In this document: positions 26,327 through 34,062 of the stretch, piece by piece
How positions within the stretch are numbered: the first letter of the stretch is position 1
How the letters are laid out: every line of letters starts with the position of its first letter
Source of the DNA: an uncultured Sphingomonadales bacterium
GTDB lineage: Bacteria > Pseudomonadota > Alphaproteobacteria > Sphingomonadales > Sphingomonadaceae
NCBI GenBank assembly: GCA_903839675.1
Contig: CAIMDB010000001.1
Coordinates: forward strand, 62,001-126,000
Direction of reading: 5' to 3'
Length of the DNA: 64,000 nucleotides
Position numbers and translations under genes: made by a program
The notes under the pieces: generated by a model
Database searches by the model: none
What the model was told of the DNA's origin: nothing
Seen by the model: the letters and a program-made list of their open reading frames with translations, nothing else

Positions 26327-27814
26327 TTAGAAGAAGGTAAGTTCGTAAAGGTTGACGAAATAATCCTTGGTGGTGGGAGTGCCGCCATACTGCCAGTAGA
26401 CCGCCTCATAATTGCCGTCCCCGTCGAAATCGTCGAAACCGATCAATTTTCCGCCACCGCCAGCAATCGGAAGAGATGCGCTGATTTTACGAAATGATGA
26501 ACCATTCTCGTTTATGAAGATCCTAAGCGTGCCGTCATCCCGTGCGAAAACTATGTCATCCTTTCCGTCTTTATTGACGTCTTTGATATATAACGCCGGA
26601 GACCACTGTAATCGTCCTGCATAGATGTCGGATTGATCCTGCTTGATGGCAGCACTGGTTATATCGACGAATTGACCGGCATCGTTTCTCATGATCTGGA
26701 GATAGTCCCCGCCATAAAAGGGGGCATATCTTGTGTGTGTCGTTATGAGATCGAGGTCTCCGTCATTGTCAATATCGGTGGTTCGGGTCTCCATGTGGAG
26801 AGAGTTTTCAGTGCCGTAAACTGTTGCTGGAAGAGATGTTTTATCGGCAAAACTAAATTTGCCCTTGTTGTTCCAGAATACGTAACTGTAGGTAGAACCA
26901 TGTCCAAAACCGGCAACAATGTCGTCGTACTTGTCGCCGTTGAGGTCGGCGAGATGCACATCCAACCATAAGTTAGTCTGCCCTTCAGGGGCATTGTTTG
27001 GATTTAGCAAGGGGACTGATTTGAGTTCATTAAGAAATTCGCTTCGTTCAACCGTGAAAGAACCATCGGCGGTTTGAACCAGAAACAGAGGTGTAAAAGA
27101 AAACCAGTTTGCAATTAGCACATCATGCTTACCATCGCCGTTAATGTCTCCCGTCGCCATTGCGTGAGCGTCAGTCCCATTCGCAGCGAGACCCGATTGC
27201 GTGGTGATGCGAGGAATCAGGTCTGCCCGCACCGTTGCTGCGTTTGCTCCACCTACTGCCAATACCGCCGTGCCGTATGCTGTGGGATCGTTGTAAACTC
27301 CAGAGACATTGTGCGCGACAAAGAATGCTGATGGCGCTCCGTTGACGGATAAAAACGCAGACCGACGGGCGCCAAAAACAGATGGGAATTGATCGTTGAC
27401 TGCCTGCCGAAACTCTAATCGACCGTTGTCGTTTGAGAGGTAAAGGTAGGGTGATCGAGCGAATACTGGAGTGCCGTATGCCTTGTTCAGCGGAACGATC
27501 AGTTCGGGAAACCGATCCTTTTGGAAATCCACAGATATGCTCCCCTGAGGGAAAATGTCAGCGATGCCTTTCGGGTAGGTCACGCCAGCGTAGACATACT
27601 CCGGAACTACATCAGAAGAGGATGCTTTGTGAATTTGGTACGACTTGCTGAGCGTCGCGCTCGTGTAAGTGATGGGTGGCGGCGGCGGTGGCGCAGGTGG
27701 TGTTGGGCCCGTTGGTATGGTCACGATCGGACCACTTGAGGATGTGCTTCCTCCACCACCACAGGCGGTAAGCGTCACGCATAAAGACATCGCCACAATG
27801 CGGCTGAGTGTCAT
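26327..27814 (-). CDS. FG-GAP/VCBS repeat lipoprotein
   Basis: The 495-residue product starts with a lipoprotein signal (MSLCVTLTAC, cysteine near residue 18), then a glycine-serine run and a proline-rich spacer of about 12 prolines. Calcium-loop type repeats follow: ATGDINGDGKHDVLIANW, LADLNGDKYDDIVAG, DIDNDGDLDLITTH, DVNKDGKDDIVFARDDG and DFDGDGNYEAVYW. These repeats are typical of beta-propeller adhesion proteins on the cell surface. ATG 27814 follows GGGGGC; a longer frame exists upstream but lacks sense. Base composition is visibly more AT-rich than neighbours, suggesting transfer. Confidence 0.82.
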   Translation of the reverse strand: MTLSRIVAMSLCVTLTACGGGGSTSSSGPIVTIPTGPTPPAPPPPPPITYTSATLSKSYQIHKASSSDVVPEYVYAGVTYPKGIADIFPQGSISVDFQKDRFPELIVPLNKAYGTPVFARSPYLYLSNDNGRLEFRQAVNDQFPSVFGARRSAFLSVNGAPSAFFVAHNVSGVYNDPTAYGTAVLAVGGANAATVRADLIPRITTQSGLAANGTDAHAMATGDINGDGKHDVLIANWFSFTPLFLVQTADGSFTVERSEFLNELKSVPLLNPNNAPEGQTNLWLDVHLADLNGDKYDDIVAGFGHGSTYSYVFWNNKGKFSFADKTSLPATVYGTENSLHMETRTTDIDNDGDLDLITTHTRYAPFYGGDYLQIMRNDAGQFVDITSAAIKQDQSDIYAGRLQWSPALYIKDVNKDGKDDIVFARDDGTLRIFINENGSSFRKISASLPIAGGGGKLIGFDDFDGDGNYEAVYWQYGGTPTTKDYFVNLYELTFF

Positions 27815-28214
27815 AGAAAGCCCCCCAGAACTGAATTTCGACGGTTTTCTAGAGCACCATCTTTCACGTTCAGGTGGGAATAATCGAATTTCTGGCACGG
27901 TCAAGTAATTGTAATTAAACAAAATTATGATCGGCAATGTGATTCTGTTTGGCAGTCTGCCTACGACTACGGTTTACCAGTAAGCACGCTTGAAATCTGG
28001 CGACCCTTATCATCGTGCACGTCAATCTGACTGTCTCTCTGCACACTAACCGAACTGAACATATTCCTCGTTAGTCCGTCACTAGGTCCAGTTCCCGCAT
28101 GAGCACAACTGGCGCTGTCCCACTCCAGTTTTCTTCAAGGAAAACAGCGGTCGTGTGGGCGACCTTTCCAGAATCGCATATCCATCAGGATTCCGCTGCG
28201 ACCGCCGTCTGCTG
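27815..28214. other. 400-bp AT-richer gap with no gene
   Basis: The gap spans the promoter side of the VCBS gene and the 3' side of serine dehydratase. I see no open frame with support. It contains CTCCAGTTTTC at 28123-28133, which repeats the tRNA-Gly 3' end, followed by GGAAAAC at 28139-28145. This is a possible right junction of an insert. Confidence 0.55.
28123..28133 (+). repeat. 11-bp copy of the tRNA-Gly 3' end (possible att site)
   Basis: CTCCAGTTTTC matches 26147-26157 exactly, and GGAAAAC follows 5 bases later in both places. The two copies enclose about 1.97 kb with the VCBS lipoprotein gene. No integrase is present. The match is short, so chance cannot be ruled out. Confidence 0.4.
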
Positions 28215-29588
28215 TCAGCAGGCAACGACATTGACGGCAAGGCCGCCAAGGCTCGTTTCCTTATACTTGCTCGACATGTCGAGGCCGGTCTGGCGCATCG
28301 TTTCGATCACCTGATCCAGCGAGACCTTGGGTGTCTCCAGACTGTGCAGCGCGAGCCGCGCCGCGTTGACGGCCTTTACAGAGCCAATCGCATTGCGTTC
28401 GATGCAGGGGATCTGGACGAGCCCGCCGACCGGATCACAGGTGAGGCCCAGATTGTGCTCCATCCCGATTTCGGCCGCCGTCGCCACCTGTTCGGGGGTT
28501 CCTCCCCAGACCGCCGCCAGTCCCGCTGCCGCCATGGAGCAGGCCACGCCGACTTCGCCCTGACAGCCCATCTCCGCCCCCGAAATAGAGGCCCTTTGTT
28601 TATAGAGCAGGCCGATCCCGCCTGCGGTCAGGATAAACTTGCGCGTCTTATCAACGGCATCGGGACCATCCGTGCAATAATGCCGCAAAACTGATGGGAT
28701 GATGCCCGCCGCTCCATTGGTGGGCGCTGTTACCACCCGGCCACCTGCTGCATTCTCTTCGTTCACGGCCATGGCGTAGACATTCAGCCAATCAAACAGA
28801 GCCTCGGCCTCATTCGTCCCGGATTGCTGGACAAGTTTCGTCCAAATTTCGGGCGCGCGCCTGCGAACATTCAGGCCGCCGGGGAGCGCACCTTCGCGGT
28901 GCAGCCCGCGATCAATGCAGTCGGCCATGGCCGCTGCAATGATGTCGATCCCCGCAAATGTCTCCGCCTCGGGACGCCAAGCCCCTTCATTGGCCAAGAC
29001 GACAGAAGCAATATCGAGATGACCTGCCGCACAAAGGGCAAGCAGTTCTGCGCCGGAGCCAAAGGCCAAAGGCGGAGCCGCCCGGTTCGCAATCAAATCG
29101 TCCGGCGCCGGTTGAAGGAGCTGTTGCTCGCTCGCGATGAAGCCGCCACCGGTGGAGTACCATGTTTCGTCGGCAAGCGGGCTGCCGTCCCCCGCAAAGG
29201 CCCGCAGGCGCATGCCATTTGGATGCAAATCGGGGATCAGGTCGCACGCCAGTTCGATGTCACTTTTGGGGTTAAAGCCAATGCTGCGCTGGCCGAGTAG
29301 GCGCAAAGATCCGTTGTGGACGGGCCGCAGAAGCTCTTCCACCCTGTCCGGGTCAAGCTCATCCGGGACCTGACCCAGCAGGCCCAACATACTCGCGTCA
29401 ATGGACCCGTGGCCCGCGCCTGTCAGGGCCAGCGAACCCTGAAACTGGACGTGCAGGTGTTCGACCTTGCCGAGGTCGCCTGTCCGATCGAGGCCATCCA
29501 GAAAGCGCTTGGCAATCCGCATCGGACCAACCGTGTGCGAACTTGAGGGTCCGATCCCAATGCGGAACAGATCGAGGATAGAGATCAT
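28215..29588 (-). CDS. sdaA: L-serine ammonia-lyase (single-chain, iron-sulfur type)
   Basis: The 457-residue enzyme carries both domains in one chain: a beta part starting [24 protein letters not shown], and an alpha part with [23 protein letters not shown] and the two close cysteines in [19 protein letters not shown]. The three cysteines hold a [4Fe-4S] cluster that removes the hydroxyl of serine, giving pyruvate and ammonia. It is full length for the bacterial type. It stands alone; the upstream 99 bp show no recognised riboswitch. Confidence 0.95.
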   Translation of the reverse strand: MISILDLFRIGIGPSSSHTVGPMRIAKRFLDGLDRTGDLGKVEHLHVQFQGSLALTGAGHGSIDASMLGLLGQVPDELDPDRVEELLRPVHNGSLRLLGQRSIGFNPKSDIELACDLIPDLHPNGMRLRAFAGDGSPLADETWYSTGGGFIASEQQLLQPAPDDLIANRAAPPLAFGSGAELLALCAAGHLDIASVVLANEGAWRPEAETFAGIDIIAAAMADCIDRGLHREGALPGGLNVRRRAPEIWTKLVQQSGTNEAEALFDWLNVYAMAVNEENAAGGRVVTAPTNGAAGIIPSVLRHYCTDGPDAVDKTRKFILTAGGIGLLYKQRASISGAEMGCQGEVGVACSMAAAGLAAVWGGTPEQVATAAEIGMEHNLGLTCDPVGGLVQIPCIERNAIGSVKAVNAARLALHSLETPKVSLDQVIETMRQTGLDMSSKYKETSLGGLAVNVVAC

Positions 29589-29687
29589 GGAAGAGTTCGG
29601 CCTTTATAGGGGCGCAAACCGCCCTGACCCGCCTTTGCAATCAGGGGCCCACCGCCGTCAATGCTGTTACGTTTGATGCGGCGCGGC

Positions 29688-30140
29688 TCAGCCCTGCCGC
29701 CGCAACTTGACCAGTGCCTGATCCAAACTCGACAGGAATCGTGACCGGTCTGCATTGGAGAAGGGCGCTGGACCACCGGTAATTCCAGCACCTGCGCGTA
29801 AGTCTGCCATGATGGCGCGCACGGCCACCGCATTGCCGATGGACGCGTCAGTGAAGGGCTTTCCATTGGGCGCGATGACGATGGCGCCGAGTTTCAGGCA
29901 GCGGTCGGCCAGTAAGATGTCGCCAGTGATGACGACAGTGCGGGGCGCGGTGTGTTCGACAATCCAGTCATCGGCGGCGTCGAAGGCGTCGCTCACGATC
30001 TTGCGGGAGATGAGCGGCACGGCCGGCACGCGGATCGGGCTGTTGCTGACGACGACTACGGGCACGTCATAGCGCGCGGCGACACGGTAGACTTCATCCT
30101 TCACCGGACAGGCATCAGCATCGATCAAGATTTGGATCAT
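29688..30140 (-). CDS. UPF0178 (YaiI/YqxD) family protein
   Basis: The 150-residue protein starts MIQILIDADACPVKDEVYRVA with the DADACPVK signature, followed by VITGDILLADRCLKLGA and RAIMADLRAGAGITGG. The fold resembles PIN-like nucleases, but function is not established. I take ATG 30140, which gives the standard family length; the open frame upstream to 30551 lies inside the PhlG-like gene. Confidence 0.9.
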   Translation of the reverse strand: MIQILIDADACPVKDEVYRVAARYDVPVVVVSNSPIRVPAVPLISRKIVSDAFDAADDWIVEHTAPRTVVITGDILLADRCLKLGAIVIAPNGKPFTDASIGNAVAVRAIMADLRAGAGITGGPAPFSNADRSRFLSSLDQALVKLRRQG

Positions 30141-30192
30141 GCCTCCCCATAGCGGGGCTGTGCGAAAAATCGAGCCGTGCAGCGCCTTAAGG

Positions 30193-31029
30193 TCAGGCGG
30201 TGCGGTCGTTTCCGAATTCCGCATAGAGCGCAGGCAGGAACGCGGCCAGATGCGGCATCTCTTGCCCGCAATGGACCAGCAGCGCGCGGGCATCGCTCTC
30301 TGTAATCCGCAGTACGCGCTTGGCGACAATGGCGGCCAAGCTGCCGATAAGGTTGCGCCCGGCGACATGGGCACCGCCCATCCAGAAGCGCGACCGCATT
30401 TCGCTGCCGCCCGGTACCGCGCGGACATGGTGGGCGAGATAGCCAATGTTGATCGGCGCATCCCCAAGGCCAAGACGCGCGCAAACGATGGTCGCCTGTT
30501 GGTCATCATCCAGACGCGGGTCGGTAAAGCCAAAGCTGGCGGGCGGCACAAAGCTGATCGCGCCGCGGATCAGATCGCTGCCGATGTACTCGTCGACGAT
30601 AGAGGTCTGCCCGACATAAAGCGCGCGGCCGCTGGTGCCGGCAGGGGGCGTTTCCCGCCAGTCGGCGTGAACATGGGCCTGCGGGTGCCAAAGTTTGTAT
30701 TTTGCCGCCGCATCTCCGTGCCAGCCGAACCACCAGTCGACCATCGCCGGTGTGACGCCGGGCATCACGGTGCGTACGCTGACACGCATGCCGCCGTCTT
30801 GCGTGAGCACCCAGCCGTCTTCCAGCACGGCTGCATCGCCAAAAAGATTCTCTGCCGCCCCCTCGATCCCGGGCAGCAAAACGTCTGGCACGCCACCCCT
30901 GTCCAGCGCGGCGCAGACATGGGCGGAGAGCGGGGCAAGCTCGGGGTTGAAGTAGCGGGCATAGGGCTGTGCCGCGTCTTCCGCGCGGTAGCCGAGATAG
31001 CGTCCGGCGATGGGTTTGCTGCTTTTCAT
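30193..31029 (-). CDS. PhlG-like hydrolase (2,4-diacetylphloroglucinol/phloretin hydrolase family)
   Basis: The 278-residue protein has the spacing of zinc ligands seen in PhlG: H115 in WHPQAH, E147 in VDEYIG, H201 in YLAHHVR and E257 in CGQEMPH. These lie 32, 54 and 56 residues apart, close to the PhlG ligands as I recall them. PhlG breaks a carbon-carbon bond in acylated phloroglucinols. The gene's ATG overlaps the stop of the flavoenzyme gene (TGATG) and belongs to the same operon. The exact phenolic substrate cannot be told. No signal peptide is seen. Confidence 0.8.
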   Translation of the reverse strand: MKSSKPIAGRYLGYRAEDAAQPYARYFNPELAPLSAHVCAALDRGGVPDVLLPGIEGAAENLFGDAAVLEDGWVLTQDGGMRVSVRTVMPGVTPAMVDWWFGWHGDAAAKYKLWHPQAHVHADWRETPPAGTSGRALYVGQTSIVDEYIGSDLIRGAISFVPPASFGFTDPRLDDDQQATIVCARLGLGDAPINIGYLAHHVRAVPGGSEMRSRFWMGGAHVAGRNLIGSLAAIVAKRVLRITESDARALLVHCGQEMPHLAAFLPALYAEFGNDRTA

Positions 31030-32369
31030 CAGGGGCGTCCCATATATGGATTGAACCGGCCTTCGGGATCGAAGCGCGCGCGCAAGGTATCGAGCCGCGC
31101 CAAATTGTCCGGGGCCATGAACGGCATAGGCCTGCGCCCCAAGTTTTCGTCGGCAAGCTGAATGCCGACACTGTGTGTCTGCAACGCGCGCATATGGTCT
31201 GTCGCCCAGCTTTCATCGGCAGGAGTGGCCGCCTTGCCGCGCAGGCCGCCATAGAGCGCAAGATAGGTCCGCGCTTCGAGCGAGAAGGCCATGTCCGGCC
31301 GAGATGCCGGCGGGTTCCAGTTGAGCCACAAAGCATGGCTGGGGGCGGCAGGCTGGCTGTCGGCGATCTGGCGTAGCGCAGGCAGCAGCGGGTCAATGGG
31401 GTCGTTCATCCACATGCTGTCCGCCGTCCAACGGGTATTGGGCAGGAAGAGCGTCTTTTCCCCGGTCTTCATCATCATGTTGAGCGATATCGGCATCAAC
31501 GGCAGGGCCAGGCTGGCCTTGGACCGCAATGGGCTTTGGTCGATGAAGGCAACCGCGTCCCGCGCCGCGCGCCAACTGTCGGTCAGGACCGGCGCCATCA
31601 CTTCAAGACCATGGGAAAAGATGCCGGTCGCTTTGCGGTTGAACACCAGCTGAAATTCAACGGAGGGTGAAACATCGGGGCCGACGCGATCTGCCCAAGC
31701 CATGATCTCTTCAAGATGCCGGATGCGGAAAACCTGAAGCTTCAAACCCACAAATTTGGGGCGCGGGTGCAGATTTAAATGGAAGCGCACCACCACCCCG
31801 AAAAAGCCTGGCCCGGCGCCACGCGCCGCCCAAAGAAGCTCGCTATTCTCCTGCTCATTGGCATGAACGAGCGTGCCATCGGCCAGCACAACATCAATGC
31901 CAATTACATTCTGGCAGGCAAGGCCGTTGGTCCGGCTGTTCCAGCCAAAGCCGCCTTGCAAAAGAAACCCGCCCATGCCGACGGTGTAAGCATGCGCCAC
32001 GGGGAAGAAGAGGCGGCGTTTCGCCAGCGCTTCGTTCAACTCCCCGGCCAGACATCCCGGCCCGATGATCGCCGTGCCATCCGCTTCATTGATCGCGATG
32101 CTGTTGAGGCGCGACAGATCAAGCATCATGCCGCCATTGCGGATGTGGTTCTGCGCCCAGCTATGCCCGCCAGAGCAGATGCCGATTTTCAGGCCTTCGT
32201 CCCGAGCGCGTTTTACGGCTGCGATGACATCGCCGACGTCATTTGCCTGCACGATCAGGTCGGGCCGACGGCCGGGGTCTTGCGCGTTGAAGCTGGTGCC
32301 GAGCAGCGCGGCTTCAAACGTGGGTTCTTGCCGGCCGATGGTCTGGCCTGTTCCGGTGGGCCGGTTCAT
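31029..32369 (-). CDS. FAD-linked oxidoreductase, berberine-bridge-enzyme-like
   Basis: The 446-residue protein has the PCMH-type FAD domain with GICSGGHSWAQNH; H69 is the expected covalent FAD attachment site. The second covalent site is absent: the usual cysteine segment before GVGG reads VAHAYTVGMGG, so FAD would be held by one bond. A C-terminal BBE-type end RFDPEGRFNPYMG is present. Such enzymes oxidise phenols, alkaloids or sugars with oxygen. The gene follows the TetR gene by two bases and is coupled to the PhlG-like gene, suggesting a joint pathway. Confidence 0.85.
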   Translation of the reverse strand: MNRPTGTGQTIGRQEPTFEAALLGTSFNAQDPGRRPDLIVQANDVGDVIAAVKRARDEGLKIGICSGGHSWAQNHIRNGGMMLDLSRLNSIAINEADGTAIIGPGCLAGELNEALAKRRLFFPVAHAYTVGMGGFLLQGGFGWNSRTNGLACQNVIGIDVVLADGTLVHANEQENSELLWAARGAGPGFFGVVVRFHLNLHPRPKFVGLKLQVFRIRHLEEIMAWADRVGPDVSPSVEFQLVFNRKATGIFSHGLEVMAPVLTDSWRAARDAVAFIDQSPLRSKASLALPLMPISLNMMMKTGEKTLFLPNTRWTADSMWMNDPIDPLLPALRQIADSQPAAPSHALWLNWNPPASRPDMAFSLEARTYLALYGGLRGKAATPADESWATDHMRALQTHSVGIQLADENLGRRPMPFMAPDNLARLDTLRARFDPEGRFNPYMGRP

Positions 32370-32371
32370 GA

Positions 32372-33058
32372 TTAGTGATGATCGCCGGGCCGAAACATAG
32401 CCGGCAGGGCGAGCCAGCGCATCGGAAAGGCTGGCGGAGGTGGAAATACAAAGGGCTCGTGTGCTGCGACTTCAGCCAAAGCCGGGGCAATTCCAAGGTT
32501 CAAAAGGATCTGGGCGGTGGCGATGTCAATTTTATCTGGGGACAGCAGGCCGCGGTGAATATCCAGCGCGAGGCCAGTGAACGAACCCGCAGCAACGGAG
32601 ACTGCAACATCGATATCCGCAACCTTGTACAGACCGCTTTCGACAACGCGGGCAAGGTCACTTTTCAGCTGCAGGCGCAGTCTTGATTCGAGGAAATCGA
32701 CTGGAAGCCCGACGTCAAAAACCAAGCGGCCAAACTCGGGTTTCTGGGTGAGAATGCGCATCGTCAGTCGGGTGATACGCGCAAGCCGCCCACCTGGCGG
32801 CGCATTATCGAGATCCAGCCCAGCAATCGCCGCCAAATGGGTCGCGCCATATAATGCGGAGAGATCTGACAAAAGTGCTGGAATATCAGGATAATAGTTG
32901 TAAAAGCTTGTATGAACCAAACCTGAATGGCTTGTGATCTGGCGAATGCCGAGGCCTGCCGCCGTTTTCTCGAGCAAAAGGGTTTGGGCAGAGGCAAGCA
33001 AACGGTCGCGCGTCCGCTCCCGTTTTGTGCCTTCTCTTATTTCAGTCTCATTCTCCAT
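32372..33058 (-). CDS. TetR-family transcriptional regulator of the phenolic-compound operon
   Basis: The 228-residue protein has an N-terminal helix-turn-helix at about residues 37-56 (GIRQITSHSGLVHTSFYNYY) within a TetR domain and a variable ligand-binding C-terminus. It is the first gene of the TetR-flavoenzyme-PhlG operon. A perfect 17-bp palindrome overlapping a strong promoter lies three bases before its ATG, so it probably represses its own operon until a phenolic ligand binds. In Pseudomonas, phlG is also controlled by a TetR protein, PhlH. The N-terminus is rich in charged residues. Confidence 0.9.
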   Translation of the reverse strand: MENETEIREGTKRERTRDRLLASAQTLLLEKTAAGLGIRQITSHSGLVHTSFYNYYPDIPALLSDLSALYGATHLAAIAGLDLDNAPPGGRLARITRLTMRILTQKPEFGRLVFDVGLPVDFLESRLRLQLKSDLARVVESGLYKVADIDVAVSVAAGSFTGLALDIHRGLLSPDKIDIATAQILLNLGIAPALAEVAAHEPFVFPPPPAFPMRWLALPAMFRPGDHH

Positions 33059-33060
33059 CT

Positions 33061-33077
33061 AATGACATTATGTCATT
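33061..33077 (-). promoter_or_regulatory. Perfect 17-bp palindromic operator
   Basis: AATGACAT-T-ATGTCATT is a perfect 8+1+8 palindrome. It covers the -10 element of the promoter and ends three bases upstream of the TetR start codon, a classic autoregulatory position. Ligand and protein pairing are inferred. Confidence 0.8.
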
Positions 33078-33093
33078 TATGGACCTTTGTCAA
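33065..33093 (-). promoter_or_regulatory. Sigma-70-type promoter of the TetR-flavoenzyme-PhlG operon
   Basis: On the minus strand TTGACA (33093-33088) is followed after exactly 17 bases by TAATGT (33070-33065). Transcription would start near 33058, the A of the TetR ATG, so the messenger may be leaderless. No Shine-Dalgarno site is seen before this ATG. Confidence 0.75.
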
Positions 33094-33131
33094 CGGAGGG
33101 GCCTTTGGGCCTCCGACCGAGCTGCACAGCT

Positions 33132-33947
33132 TTACTGCGGCAGCGCACCGAGCCGGAAGCTGGAGGCCGTCACGCCCCCGAACAGGTCGGACTGATGATA
33201 GACGGTCGCCGCCGCTTCGCCCTCGGCGGCCCCGACGACGGTCATGAGCGGGATAAGATGGTCCTCCCGCGGATGCGCGGCGCGCGCCATGGGTGCATGC
33301 GCCCAAGCGATCAGGCCCGCCGTGCGATCTTCCGGTGTGGACCCAACCACTGTTTCCTGAAGCCAAGCGTCAAACGCGCGAGAGGCCTCGACGGCCCGCC
33401 CACCGCCGCGCAGCTCTGAAAGATTGTGGTACGTCAGCCCACTGCCGATGATGAGCACGCCCTCATCACGCAGCGGCGCCAATAGGCGGCCCAGTTGCAG
33501 ATGCAGTTCGGGGTCATAGCCAGGGTCGATGGACAGCTGAACGATGGGCATGGCCTCTTCAGGGTACATCGGCTTCATGATGCTGAAGGTGCCATGGTCA
33601 AAGCCGCGCTCTGGATCGAGCCGCGCGCCGAGGCCGCCTGTATCCAGCAATTCCTTCACCCGCCCGGCCACATCCGGCGCACCGGGGGCGGCATAACGAA
33701 TGTGATACGTATGTTCGGGAAAGCCGGAATAGTCATAGACCATGCCCGGCGTGGCGCTTGAGGAGACAGCAAAGCCCCGTTGCTCCCAGTGACTCGACAC
33801 CATCAGGACAGCACGCGGCGCCTCCCGCAATTCCTTGCGGATCGCGACAAGCGACTGTTCCAAAACGTCAAAGGCTTGGCGGAACGGGCCATCAAGATAA
33901 GGCCAAGGTCCGCCGCCATGGCTGATGAAGTAAGTGGGAAGGCGCAT
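33132..33947 (-). CDS. DODA-type extradiol aromatic ring-opening dioxygenase
   Basis: The 271-residue protein matches the LigB/YgiD family: ISHGGGPWPYL near the start, VSSHWEQRG, GFDHGTFSIMKPMYP, IIGSGLTYHNL and PREDHLIPLMTVVG. The histidines in these blocks form the metal site. These enzymes open catechol-type rings or DOPA-like compounds with oxygen. It lies just upstream of the TetR operon on the same strand, 73 bp away, with a separate promoter for that operon, and so may open rings released by the PhlG-like enzyme. That link is inference. Confidence 0.88.
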   Translation of the reverse strand: MRLPTYFISHGGGPWPYLDGPFRQAFDVLEQSLVAIRKELREAPRAVLMVSSHWEQRGFAVSSSATPGMVYDYSGFPEHTYHIRYAAPGAPDVAGRVKELLDTGGLGARLDPERGFDHGTFSIMKPMYPEEAMPIVQLSIDPGYDPELHLQLGRLLAPLRDEGVLIIGSGLTYHNLSELRGGGRAVEASRAFDAWLQETVVGSTPEDRTAGLIAWAHAPMARAAHPREDHLIPLMTVVGAAEGEAAATVYHQSDLFGGVTASSFRLGALPQ

Positions 33948-34016
33948 AGGTTCAATCTATGGTCGCACGGCGCGATTTACCAGTGTGCTGGCGTAAGACC
34001 GGTCCGCAACACCGCC

Positions 34017-34044
34017 AAAAAAAGGGGCGCCGGTTGGGCGCCCC
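34017..34044 (-). terminator. Intrinsic terminator of typA
   Basis: On the minus strand, GGGGCGCC (34044-34037), loop CAACC and GGCGCCCC (34031-34024) are followed by seven T residues (34023-34017). It is a textbook intrinsic terminator 19 bp past the typA stop. A four-base T run on the other side makes it weakly bidirectional. Confidence 0.85.
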
Positions 34045-34062
34045 TTTTCCAATGTCTTTGGC

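Noticed and set aside
27669-27740. Low-complexity proline run as a separate repeat
   Set aside because: It is the spacer between the lipobox and repeats of the VCBS lipoprotein.
26077-28214. Prophage or integrative element behind tRNA-Gly
   Set aside because: No integrase or phage gene is present. Only a short repeat and AT-rich content remain, so it is listed as a possible footprint only.
29589-29687. Riboswitch before serine dehydratase
   Set aside because: The upstream 99 bp show no recognised serine, glycine or SAM element by eye; without a search I do not claim one.
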